From NCBI GenBank assembly GCA_020633055.1, contig JACKEJ010000010.1:372001-436000 (forward strand): a stretch of DNA of 64,000 bases. The letters are read 5' to 3'. The notes under the pieces were generated by a model. That model saw nothing but the letters and a program-made list of their open reading frames with translations. It did no database searches and had not been told where the DNA came from. Both the position numbers and the translations under genes were made by a program. Positions 40,072-50,756 of this stretch are shown here, piece after piece (positions within the stretch are counted from its first letter, which is position 1; each line of letters starts with the position of its first letter). Source of the DNA: Sandaracinaceae bacterium (lineage in GTDB: Bacteria > Myxococcota_A > Polyangia > Polyangiales > Houyiibacteriaceae).

Positions 40072-42789
40072 ATGTCGCTCGCGCCCGTCCCCCTCGAAGC
40101 TCCTGCTGAAGAACGTAGCAGCATGGTCGGGCGTCAGCTCGGCCGCTACGAGGTCCTGACGCGCCTGGCGTCCGGCGGCATGGCCGAGGTGTACATCGCG
40201 CGAGCGATCGGCGTGGCGGGGTTCGAGCGCCTCGTCGCCCTCAAGGTGCTGCACGGCAACCTCGCCCACGAGCGCGAGTTCATCACGATGTTCCTGGACG
40301 AAGCGCGCCTCGCCGCGCGCATCCGGCACCCGAACGTCGTGCCCACGCTGGACGTGCGCGACAGCGGCGGCGACGGTTTCTTCCTGGTGATGGACTACGT
40401 CGAGGGCGGACACCTGGGCACGCTCATCGGCACGGAGGCCCAGCAGCATCGGCGCCTCCCGGTCGACGTCGTGGCGCGCATCGCCATGGACGCGCTGGCC
40501 GGGCTGGCCGCAGCCCACACGCTGCACGACGACGCTGGCCAGCCGCTCAACCTCGTGCACCGCGACGTGTCCCCCCACAACCTCCTCGTCGGTGCAGACG
40601 GCATCTGCCGCCTGACCGACTTCGGCGTCGCCAAGGCCGAGATCCGCCTGTCTTCCACGCGCACGGGGCAGTTCAAGGGCAAGCTGGGCTACATGGCGCC
40701 CGAGCAGGCGGCGACTGGCACCACGGACCAGCGCTCGGATCTGTTCAGCATGGGCATCATCGTGTGGGAAGCGCTCACGGGCTGCCGGCTGTTTCGTGGG
40801 CGCAACAACGTCGAGACGCTGACGAAGATCCTGAACGAGCCCATCCCGGCGCCCTCGTCCCGCGCGCCCGAGCTCGCGCCCTTCGACGCCCTGCTCGCGC
40901 ACGCTCTGCAGCGAGATCCGGCGCGCCGCTTCCAGAGCGCCGACGCGTTCATCGAGGCGCTCGAGTCGGTCATTCGCCCGTTGGGCGGGGCGGCCAGCTC
41001 TCGGTTGGTGGCTCAGCACGTCGCGCGCATCCTCGGCCCCGGGCTCGACGCGCAGCGCGCGGCGCTCAAGGCCGCTACCGAGGCACTCGGCCGCGCCCGC
41101 CTGGACGGCGAGTTCATGCCGGCTCCACGCGGGAGCCAGCCCGGCACCCCGCCGAGGCCACCCGAGCGCGAGTCGCTGACCCCGGCGCTCGATCCCGCCC
41201 TCGGCGAGGTCGTGGACGGTCGCTATCGCCTGGACATGGTGCTGGGCCAGGGCGGTCACGGGGTGGTCTACGGCGCGACGCACACCACGCTCCGCCGTCG
41301 CGTGGCGCTCAAGGCCTTGCGCGCCGACCTCAGCGGCTGCCCCGAGGCCGCGTCACGCTTCGAGCAGGAGGCGCGCTCGGTCTGCTCGCTGGGCCACCCG
41401 AACATCGTCGACATCATCGACTTCGGGCACCTGCCCGACGGGCGCTCTTACTTCGTGATGGAGCATCTGGACGGGCAGACGCTGCGCGCGCGGCTCCGCC
41501 AAGGCGCACTCGCCACGCCAGAGGCGATCCAGGTCGCGGGCCAGGTGGCCAGCGCGCTGTCGGCGGCACACGGACAGCGCGTGATCCACCGCGACCTCAA
41601 GCCCGAGAACATCTTCCTGCAGGCTCCCCAGGGGGGCCTCCCAGCCGAGGCGAAGGTGCTGGACTTCGGCGTGGCCAAGGTGGCCAGCGCGCCGCACAGC
41701 ACCGACGAGAACGTGGTGTTCGGTTCGCCGCACTACATGTCCCCCGAGCAGGCGGCGGGGGACTCCGTCGACGGCCGCACGGACGTCTACGCGCTCGGCA
41801 TCATCCTCTACGAGATGCTCACGGGCGTGGCGCCGTTCCGAGGCGACTCGTTCGTACACGTGTTGCATCAGCACGTGCACGCGCCACCGCCAGGACACCC
41901 ACGCCTCACCCGCGACGAGCCCGTGCTCGGGAACATCATCCTGCGCGCGCTGGCGAAGGACCGCGAGCAGCGCTACCCCGACATGAACGCGCTGCTAGCC
42001 GACCTACCGCAGCTCGAGCGCCCATCGCACATCTCGGGCGTGGACCTCGTCGCCGCGCGCGTCACGCCCGCCGTGGCGGCCCCACCCGCGGCGGCCGCGC
42101 CAACGAAGAGTCGGTGGCGGACGATGGCCTGGGTGGGTGCCAGCGTCGTCGCGCTCGGCCTCCTCGCAACCCTCGGCGTGGTCGCCCTGCGTACGCTGGG
42201 CCCGGAAGCACAAGCCGCGTCACGAGGCGCGAGCGAGAGCATGGTGCCCACCTCGGGTTCCCCCGGCGCCCCCGATGCCCCAGCGCCCGAGAGCGCCCCG
42301 CCAGGCGGCGCCAGCGTTGCGGCCCTCCCAGCGCCCACGCCGAACGCAGCCCCGGGCGCAGACGCCAACGCAGGCTCCACGGCCAACACCCCGGCGCCCG
42401 CCGGAGCAAGCGCACACGTCGTCCAGATCCACAGCGACCCACCGGGCGCGATGGTCGAGCAAGACGGAGCGCTCATTGGCAACACGCCTCTCCCCTTCCA
42501 CCTGCCCAGCGGGCACGTGGAAGCACGCCTGACGCTGACGCTGGCGGGACACCGCAGCGCCGTGGTCGCCGTGAGCGGAAACTCCCCCGAGCGCATCGAC
42601 GTCACCCTCGCGCCCAGCAGCGGCAGCAGCAGCTCACGCTCGTCGCGCCACGGCGAGGCCGCGTCGCCAGCCTCCGCCCCCAGCGCGCAAGCCCCCGCCC
42701 CGAGCCCGCCCCCGACGTCCCCTGCGCCGCGTCCGAGCCCCGCGGTGAGCGTCGACGTCGTCGACCCCTGGAACCAGGGCAGACGCTGA
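40072..42789 (+). CDS. Receptor-type Ser/Thr kinase with two tandem kinase domains and a PEGA tail
   Basis: 905 residues from ATG 40072. Kinase 1 (about 25-300): ASGGMAEVY, Lys58, HRDVSPHN (163-170, Ser in place of the usual Lys, a form common in myxobacterial kinases), DFG (183-185), APEQ. Kinase 2 (about 383-670): GQGGHGVVY, Lys414, HRDLKPEN (506-513), DFG (531-533), SPEQ. Both keep the catalytic Lys, Asp and DFG. A single membrane span follows near 690-712, then an Ala/Pro linker and a PEGA domain (about 780-850, VVQIHSDPPGAMVEQDGALIGNTPLPF) outside. It lies 171 bases downstream of the helicase fusion gene; a shared role is not established. Confidence 0.94.
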   Translation: MSLAPVPLEAPAEERSSMVGRQLGRYEVLTRLASGGMAEVYIARAIGVAGFERLVALKVLHGNLAHEREFITMFLDEARLAARIRHPNVVPTLDVRDSGGDGFFLVMDYVEGGHLGTLIGTEAQQHRRLPVDVVARIAMDALAGLAAAHTLHDDAGQPLNLVHRDVSPHNLLVGADGICRLTDFGVAKAEIRLSSTRTGQFKGKLGYMAPEQAATGTTDQRSDLFSMGIIVWEALTGCRLFRGRNNVETLTKILNEPIPAPSSRAPELAPFDALLAHALQRDPARRFQSADAFIEALESVIRPLGGAASSRLVAQHVARILGPGLDAQRAALKAATEALGRARLDGEFMPAPRGSQPGTPPRPPERESLTPALDPALGEVVDGRYRLDMVLGQGGHGVVYGATHTTLRRRVALKALRADLSGCPEAASRFEQEARSVCSLGHPNIVDIIDFGHLPDGRSYFVMEHLDGQTLRARLRQGALATPEAIQVAGQVASALSAAHGQRVIHRDLKPENIFLQAPQGGLPAEAKVLDFGVAKVASAPHSTDENVVFGSPHYMSPEQAAGDSVDGRTDVYALGIILYEMLTGVAPFRGDSFVHVLHQHVHAPPPGHPRLTRDEPVLGNIILRALAKDREQRYPDMNALLADLPQLERPSHISGVDLVAARVTPAVAAPPAAAAPTKSRWRTMAWVGASVVALGLLATLGVVALRTLGPEAQAASRGASESMVPTSGSPGAPDAPAPESAPPGGASVAALPAPTPNAAPGADANAGSTANTPAPAGASAHVVQIHSDPPGAMVEQDGALIGNTPLPFHLPSGHVEARLTLTLAGHRSAVVAVSGNSPERIDVTLAPSSGSSSSRSSRHGEAASPASAPSAQAPAPSPPPTSPAPRPSPAVSVDVVDPWNQGRR

Positions 42790-42829
42790 GCACCCGCAGA
42801 AGCCCTCTCGCGCTGCGCTGAGCCTCTGA

Positions 42830-42990
42830 CCCGCGGCTCGGAACCAACGACGCGAGCGCCTCTCGACATCCGTGCCCCGCGGACGAACCCTCATTCAGGC
42901 GAGCCTCCAGAGCCCCTACAGCGTCCCGCGGCCAGCGCCCGCGCTCAGGTGAGCCTTCCGCGCCCAAAGCGGACCTCACGAGTCCCGCGG
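42830..42990. repeat. Degenerate short repeats in a 340-base gene-free stretch
   Basis: CCCGCGG occurs four times (42830, 42876, 42925, 42984; spacings 46, 49 and 59). Three copies are preceded by a (G/C)TGAGCCT or GGCGAGCCTCC element. The region 42790-43129 between the kinase and the oxygenase gene has no coding frame I can support. These look like decayed tandem units about 50 bases long; function unknown. Confidence 0.4.
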
Positions 42991-43095
42991 AAACCTTCTC
43001 GCGCAGGTCGAGCCCAGAGACGTCACCGAGGGAGGGGGGAGCTCCGCAGCCGACACCCGGGGCCCCGCCCGACGTGGTGAGAACCGCGCCAGTAT

Positions 43096-43139
43096 TGACC
43101 AACGGGTGAATTAATCCGAAACTGTGCACATGTTGGTCA
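43096..43139 (+). promoter_or_regulatory. Inverted repeat flanking the start of the MpaB-family gene
   Basis: TGACCAAC (43096-43103) is exactly complementary to GTTGGTCA (43132-43139), separated by 28 mostly AT-rich bases. The right arm covers codons 1-4 after ATG 43130. It could be a pair of regulator half-sites around the promoter, or an mRNA stem closing over the start codon. Confidence 0.4.
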
Positions 43140-44146
43140 CTCAGCGGCAGTTCGAGTCGACGGTGAGCGCAGCCGCAGCCCAGGTCACGGACCCCCGAGC
43201 GGGGTTCCAAGGGCCCTCGAGCATGAGCTGGCGCATCGGCAAGGAGACCGTGATCTTCATGGGCGGGGGCTGTGCCGCCCTGCTGCAGCTGGCCCACCCC
43301 TACGTCGCCCACGGCGTGGATCAGCACAGTGAGACCCGCTCCGATCCGATCGGCCGCTTCAACCGCACGTTCCTGCACGTCTTCAACATGATCTTCGGCT
43401 CGCAGGCCGAGGCCCTCGAGTCCTCCCAGCGCGTGCGCGCCATCCACGACGCGGTCCACGGCCCCATCACCGAGAACGTCGGACGCTTCGAGCGCGGGCA
43501 CCGCTACCGGGCGCACGATCACGACGCGCTCCAGTGGGTGCACGCCACGCTGATCCACACCGCGGTGCGCGTGTATGACCTGGCCGTCAGGCCCCTGTCG
43601 TGGGCCGAGCGCGACCAGTACTACCAAGAGTCCAAGAGCTTCGCGGCGCTGTTCGGTATCGAGCGCGGGCGCATGCCCGCCACGTGGACCGAGTTCGACG
43701 CCTACGTGAACGCCATGGTCGTGAGCGACACCATCCGCGTCGGCACCGCCGGGCGCGAGCTGGCGCAGTACCTGCTCACGCCCCCCAGCCAGGTGAGCAA
43801 GCCGTTCTTCGACTGGTACGTGCTCATGACCGCGGGCCTGTTGCCCGACTCGGTGCGCGCGCAGTTCGGCATGCGCTTCAGCGCGGAACACGAGCGCATC
43901 TACCACGCGTCGTTCCGCACGCTGAGGCACGTGGTGAAGGTGCTCCCGCCGCGCGTGCGCTATGTCCCCGCCTACCACGAGGCCAAGCGGCGCCTGGCCG
44001 GCAAGGAGGGCCCCGACGTCATCGGCCGCGCGCTGGAGCAGACCGTCCTGCGCGTGCTCGCGCCAGCCGCCTCCACGCCGCCGTCCATGTTCGAAGCCGC
44101 CGTGGGCAAGCACGCCCGCGCGGCGTCGCGCTGCCCGGTCGCCTAG
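43130..44146 (+). CDS. MpaB/DUF2236-family oxygenase-like haem protein
   Basis: 338 residues from ATG 43130 (GTG 43124 adds two). Family hallmarks: MGGGCAALLQLAHPYVAHGVDQHS near the N-terminus, with the His that belongs to the haem site; GRFNRTFLHVFNMIFGS; the central ALQWVHATLIHTAVRVYD; and ADTIRVGTAGRELAQYLL-like later motifs. This family includes latex-clearing protein Lcp and the fungal mycophenolic-acid oxygenase MpaB, which cleave C=C bonds of polyisoprenoid chains. No signal peptide is seen, unlike secreted Lcp. The substrate here is unknown; an isoprenoid or lipid is plausible. Confidence 0.88.
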   Translation: MLVTQRQFESTVSAAAAQVTDPRAGFQGPSSMSWRIGKETVIFMGGGCAALLQLAHPYVAHGVDQHSETRSDPIGRFNRTFLHVFNMIFGSQAEALESSQRVRAIHDAVHGPITENVGRFERGHRYRAHDHDALQWVHATLIHTAVRVYDLAVRPLSWAERDQYYQESKSFAALFGIERGRMPATWTEFDAYVNAMVVSDTIRVGTAGRELAQYLLTPPSQVSKPFFDWYVLMTAGLLPDSVRAQFGMRFSAEHERIYHASFRTLRHVVKVLPPRVRYVPAYHEAKRRLAGKEGPDVIGRALEQTVLRVLAPAASTPPSMFEAAVGKHARAASRCPVA

Positions 44147-44253
44147 CACGCCTAGCGCCCCGCTGGCGCCCCTGACGCGATGCCTCAGCAGCGCACCTGA
44201 CGCAGGGGCTTACACCGGCCACGACCGCGCGTGTCCGCAGCGGAAGGTGCCGC

Positions 44254-45516
44254 TCAGGGCTCGAAGCCGTACGCCTCGAACACGTCGCGCAGCTCGGCGT
44301 AGACCTCGGCCTCCGTCAGGCCGTACTCCTCGAGCGAGTACGCGTGCTTGCTGGCGTGCGCGCGCTGACGGGACGTGGCCGCGACGAGCTTCGCGCGGAA
44401 CGCGTCGTCCACGGGCTCGCCGAGCCGCTCGTACAGCGCTGCCACGGTCCCCTGCGGATCCGCGACCAGCTCGTCGTAGCGGATCACCACGAAGCGGTCG
44501 GCGGGGAGCTCGCGCTGTAGCGTGAGGGCGTAGCGCAGGTAGTCCATGCCGAAGCGCGCCAGCGCCTTGGCCTCGGGCGAGTCCTTCTGGATGTCCGGCG
44601 AGTGCGTCTTCCACGCCGCGTAGAACATGCTCAGGAAGCTGCCGAGCCCGTCGTACGGGTGCCGCACCAGGTACACGAAGGTGGCGTCCGGAAAGCGCCC
44701 CAGCATGGTCTTGATGCGCGGCGAGAAGAAGACGTTCTTGTTCAGGAAGCGGCGTCCGTTCCCCGACGAGAAGAGGATGCGACGCAGCGATCCGTCGTAG
44801 TAGTCCATCAGGCGCTCGCGCTCCTCGCGCGGGCACGCGTCGAGCCAGGCCAGGTCGCGCAGCTGCTCTGGGAAGGGCGAGAGCAGCATCGTCGTGGGCG
44901 TGTGCATGGCATAGACGAAGGTGCACTCGTCCTCCTCGGCCTTGTCGAAGCCCATCTCGTGGATGTCCTCCCAGCGACTCTCGAAGAAGAGCCAGTTGCC
45001 GAGGTCCACGGTGAGCTTGCGCAGCAGCCCGAAGAAGAAGCGCTGGTCGACCCAGCGGATGGCGGCCAGCAGCTTGTACACGACCACCGAGCCGAAGACC
45101 GTCTGGTAGAGCTTCACCGTCGTCCAGCGCGCTTCGTCGAGCGACAACAACCGGTGCAAGAGCGTGGTGCCGCTGCGCGGGTTGGCGAAGATGAACACGG
45201 GGCGCTTCACGCGCGTGCGACGCCAGGTGGGGAACAGCACGTCATCGAGCGCGTTGCAGGCGTAGTTGAACGCGAACAGCGCGAAGTAGAGCGGCGTGTA
45301 GATGGCCACGGCGAACGCCCGCCGCAGCGAGAAGCGCTGCGCGGTGAGGGTGAGCAGGCGCGCGACGGCCCCCGGCTGCAGCACGAGGTTGCCGCGCCCG
45401 CGGGGCAGTACGTCGCGCACGGCTGGCGTGGCCGCGAGCTCGAGAGAGTGGAGGCTGGGGCGCGAGGAGCCGCTGTCGAGGGGCTCGTGGGCGTGGGTGG
45501 TGGGGCTGGTGGTCAT
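44254..45516 (-). CDS. Sulfotransferase family protein
   Basis: 420 residues. The PAPS 5'-phosphosulfate loop is NPRSGTTLLHRLL (112-124), and the 3'-phosphate motif lies around VYLVRHPYDGLGSFLSMF. It resembles the Sulfotransfer_3 group found in bacteria that modify lipids or polysaccharides. A hydrophobic stretch (LRRAFAVAIYTPLYFALFAF, about 64-83) may associate with the membrane. The true substrate is unknown, and some members do not use PAPS. It is divergent from the acetoacetyl-CoA synthetase gene across 177 bases. Confidence 0.88.
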   Translation of the reverse strand: MTTSPTTHAHEPLDSGSSRPSLHSLELAATPAVRDVLPRGRGNLVLQPGAVARLLTLTAQRFSLRRAFAVAIYTPLYFALFAFNYACNALDDVLFPTWRRTRVKRPVFIFANPRSGTTLLHRLLSLDEARWTTVKLYQTVFGSVVVYKLLAAIRWVDQRFFFGLLRKLTVDLGNWLFFESRWEDIHEMGFDKAEEDECTFVYAMHTPTTMLLSPFPEQLRDLAWLDACPREERERLMDYYDGSLRRILFSSGNGRRFLNKNVFFSPRIKTMLGRFPDATFVYLVRHPYDGLGSFLSMFYAAWKTHSPDIQKDSPEAKALARFGMDYLRYALTLQRELPADRFVVIRYDELVADPQGTVAALYERLGEPVDDAFRAKLVAATSRQRAHASKHAYSLEEYGLTEAEVYAELRDVFEAYGFEP

Positions 45517-45633
45517 GGAGAGGCTCCCGGTCTAACGCCGAATTCCTGAACAAAAGCGTGGGTGCGCCGTGTTTTCCCGGCAACACGCTCCGGGTGAGCC
45601 GTCGTTCCTCCGGGGTGAACCGGCCGCTGCCGG

Positions 45634-45651
45634 AATGAACCGCCATTCATT
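45634..45651. promoter_or_regulatory. Putative operator upstream of acetoacetyl-CoA synthetase
   Basis: AATGAACCGCCATTCATT is a 6-6-6 inverted repeat (AATGAA/TTCATT), 42 bases upstream of ATG 45694, in the divergent region shared with the sulfotransferase gene. Its size and arrangement suit a TetR-type dimer site. No regulator gene is next to it. Confidence 0.4.
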
Positions 45652-45693
45652 TCGGGGTTGCAGCGCCGGGCAGGAGGTGGTGTCTTGGGGCCC

Positions 45694-47709
<2,016 letters not shown>

Positions 47710-47723
47710 GTCGCCGGTGGGCG

Positions 47724-50636
47724 TCAGCCGTGCGCCACGCGCTCGAGGGTGTTGGCGAGCCGAGTGCTCACCAGCGTGAGAAACCCCGCCGCCGCGAGCC
47801 GGTCGCTCTTGAGCAGCGACTTGAACGCGCTCGCGTCGAACTCGAGCACGCTCGCGCCGCCTTCCCCCGCGCGGACCGCGAGTGTCCTGGTGCGTCCCAG
47901 GATGACGCCGAGCTCGCCTACGAACTCCCCCTCCTCGATGCTGCCCACGCGCTCCCCCTGAGCGAGCAGGGCGTCCGCGCGGCCGCGGACGACCGCGAGG
48001 AAGTGGTCGCTCTTGCTGCCCGCGTCCCACATGAGCTCGTTCGCCGCGTACTCGCGAGCGACGCTGATGCGGGCGAGGTTGGCCAGCGAGGGGAAGTCGA
48101 GAGCGTGCGCGGCCTTGGCGGAGAGGAGCGCGAAGAGGCGGGCGAGCGCGGGCGGCGCCTCGGGCTCACGCGCGCTCTCGGGCCCGCGCAGCACCGCCGC
48201 AGCCACCTCGGCCAGCAGCGGATCCGTCGTGTGCTCGGCGTCCCGCGCAGCTGCCCGCCCCCTTTGGCCGTCCACGCAAGCGAGCGCAAACAGTGCGATG
48301 CTGCGCTCCACGTGCCCCCACTCGCGCAGCGCGCGCGCGCACACGTCGGCGACGTCGGGTCGCGGCACGGGTTCGCCGTGCTCGAGGGCAGCATCCACCA
48401 CGGCCATGAGCGCGCGGTTGATCTCGGGCGAGAGCTGCAGCGAGCGTTGCCGCTCGTGGACCAGCACCTGCACCTCGACGGCGGCCAGCGTCCGCAGACG
48501 CTCCGCCAGCTTCTGGTGCGCAGGGTCGTCTCCCAGCCCCGAGAGCAGATGTAGGCTGCGCTCGACGACGCGCGCACGCCGCCGCCCCATGACGGCGAGC
48601 AGCGCGCCGCGCACCCCACCGGGCAGCGACGTCGCCTCTGCCAACCCCGTGGTGTTGATGTCGAGCCAGAGGAGCTCGGACAGCCCCCGCTCGACGCGCT
48701 CGACCAGCTTGCCGGCGCGCCCCGTGAGCTCGTCGACGGCCGCATCTTGCTCTTCCGCAGTGACCGCATAGCGCCGCTGCAGGTCTCGAATCTCGGCGAG
48801 CACGCGGTCGTCGGTGAGCGCCTTCTTCACGGGCACCCCACGCTCGGCGGCGGTCACCAGCACGCGCTCCAAGGCCTCACGAAACCCGTCGAGCCGTAAC
48901 CGGTTCTCCACGCTGCGGGCCTCCTCGGCGCCGAGCAGCTGCGCGTCCTCGATACCGAGCTCCGCGAGGATCTCGGCGTGCTCGTCCTCGCTCACCTCCA
49001 TCTGCTCGCGTAGGTTCTCGAGGACCGAGAGCCCCGCGGCGCTGTCGGCGTGCCCAGCCACGAGGCACTCGCGCAGCGTCGCACGGTAGGCCTCGAGGCG
49101 CGCCCCCGATGACGCGATCGGCAGCGCCTGGGCCAACACGAAGACCTCGTCCGTGTTGAGCTGCGCCACGCTCCGCCCACCGAGCACGCGCGCGAGCAGG
49201 CTACCCAGCTTGTCGAGCTGACGACGCAGCGCCTCGGCCACGCTCTCACGCTCGTACGCCTCGCTCGTACGCGGCCACGTGCGAGAGAGCCACACAGCGG
49301 ACAGCGTCACGATGAAGATGTCGAGGAGCGTGTGCGGCACGGTCGAGAGCAGGTTGATGTTGGGCCGTCCGCCGAAGAGGTAGAACGAGTTGAAGGTCAG
49401 GAAGGTGCAGATCACCAGCGCCCGGTGCCGCAGCTCCTCGGCGCGCAGAGCCTTACCGCGGGCGCGGCGGTACGCGCCGTAGGCAGCTTCGAGCGCGCGG
49501 CCTGCAGCGACGCTCAGCAGCATTGCGCCGAGGATGGTGAGCGGCGCCGCCAGCCACTTGGGCGGAAACGCGAACGCGTGCCCTCCGAGGAACACGCCGG
49601 CCGCGCCGAGCTGCTGCATCACATCCTCTTCGTGCGTCCAGGCGCCCGAGAAGTAGTAGCCCGCGTTGCCCGCGTACACGGCGTAGTAACCGTAGAAGCC
49701 CCACACGAGCCCGAAGTAGCCGTAGTAGAACGCCCGACGACCGGGCTCCATCAGCCCCGCCCAGTATTGCCGCTCGAGGTCCACGTCAGGGCAGGGGCTC
49801 TTGCACCCCACGCAGATGCTCTGGTCCTCTCCGTTGGGCGTGGTGGTGCGGCACGTCGCCTGCGTCAGACGCAGCTTGCCCGCGTGGGCCTCGCTCTCGA
49901 GCAGCCCACGAGGCTCGGTGTAGACCTTCTGCACGGCCGACACGGGGCAGATGTAGTTGCACCAGGTCTTGCCGCCGAAGAGGTAGCCGACCAGCATCGC
50001 GAGCGCGATCACGGACAAGAAGAACACCCCGAGCGCGACCCGGTCGGAGTTGATGAACAAGATGCGCAGGGACACACCGAGCCACAGCAAGCCACCCTGC
50101 ACGTACCAGACGTTGCGCCCCAGGAAGGACTCCGGCGAGACCAGCACGAGCTTGCGCTCGACGCGCCCGGTCTTCGGGTGGATCACCTTGCGCGTGCGCT
50201 GCAGCCCGAGCCGCCTCGGGATCTGCATGAGCGCCGAGAGCGGACAGACGCGCCGCCAGGCCTCGTGCCCGAACACGAGCAGGAACATGGGGACGATCGG
50301 GAGCAGGATGGTCCAGAACAGACGGGCGCCTACCGGGTAGGCCTGCTCCACCAAGCAGCGCCCTTGGATGGTCGTGCAGCGCGCGTCGCACTGTCCCGTG
50401 GGCGCCCCCACCCAGTCGACCTCGCCGGACGCCAGGCGCCGAGGACACGCAAAGCGCTCGTGGGGAGCCTCCGCGTCCGCGAAGCGGTCCAAACGAAACG
50501 GGCTCCAGCTCGATGCATGGTCGGTGAGCACGGAGGTCAGCGGGTCGTAGAACAGCGAGGCGATGATGACGCCCCACCCCACGACGAGGGCGAAGCGAAT
50601 CACGCGCGCGCTGCGCTCAGCGAGGCGGGCGAACAC
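47724..50636 (-). CDS. Membrane polyferredoxin (NosR/NapH-like) fused to a cyclic-nucleotide-binding-type domain
   Basis: 970 residues. The N-terminal ~470 residues contain about six membrane spans and Cys clusters: CPLSA (131), CNYICPVS (226-233) and a 4Fe-4S set CVGCKSPCP (275-283), as in NosR/NapH/RdxA-type membrane electron carriers. Residues about 480-820 are helical and HEAT-like (ALMAVVDAALEHGEPVPRPDV). The last ~120 residues form a cNMP-type beta-roll with VGELGVILGRTRTLAVRA, the phosphate-binding cassette pattern. It should pass electrons across or along the membrane and sense a ligand. The neighbouring ferredoxin reductase and molybdopterin oxidoreductase are likely partners. Confidence 0.88.
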   Translation of the reverse strand: MFARLAERSARVIRFALVVGWGVIIASLFYDPLTSVLTDHASSWSPFRLDRFADAEAPHERFACPRRLASGEVDWVGAPTGQCDARCTTIQGRCLVEQAYPVGARLFWTILLPIVPMFLLVFGHEAWRRVCPLSALMQIPRRLGLQRTRKVIHPKTGRVERKLVLVSPESFLGRNVWYVQGGLLWLGVSLRILFINSDRVALGVFFLSVIALAMLVGYLFGGKTWCNYICPVSAVQKVYTEPRGLLESEAHAGKLRLTQATCRTTTPNGEDQSICVGCKSPCPDVDLERQYWAGLMEPGRRAFYYGYFGLVWGFYGYYAVYAGNAGYYFSGAWTHEEDVMQQLGAAGVFLGGHAFAFPPKWLAAPLTILGAMLLSVAAGRALEAAYGAYRRARGKALRAEELRHRALVICTFLTFNSFYLFGGRPNINLLSTVPHTLLDIFIVTLSAVWLSRTWPRTSEAYERESVAEALRRQLDKLGSLLARVLGGRSVAQLNTDEVFVLAQALPIASSGARLEAYRATLRECLVAGHADSAAGLSVLENLREQMEVSEDEHAEILAELGIEDAQLLGAEEARSVENRLRLDGFREALERVLVTAAERGVPVKKALTDDRVLAEIRDLQRRYAVTAEEQDAAVDELTGRAGKLVERVERGLSELLWLDINTTGLAEATSLPGGVRGALLAVMGRRRARVVERSLHLLSGLGDDPAHQKLAERLRTLAAVEVQVLVHERQRSLQLSPEINRALMAVVDAALEHGEPVPRPDVADVCARALREWGHVERSIALFALACVDGQRGRAAARDAEHTTDPLLAEVAAAVLRGPESAREPEAPPALARLFALLSAKAAHALDFPSLANLARISVAREYAANELMWDAGSKSDHFLAVVRGRADALLAQGERVGSIEEGEFVGELGVILGRTRTLAVRAGEGGASVLEFDASAFKSLLKSDRLAAAGFLTLVSTRLANTLERVAHG

Positions 50637-50756
50637 GCCGGAGCGTACCTCGAAACGGTCGCGCGGTCGTCGTCGAACGGCAGCGCGTCACGTGCCCCAC
50701 GCTCGCACCGCGCACCGCGCGCTCACACGTCGACCGCAGCGCGCCCGCCCGCGGGC

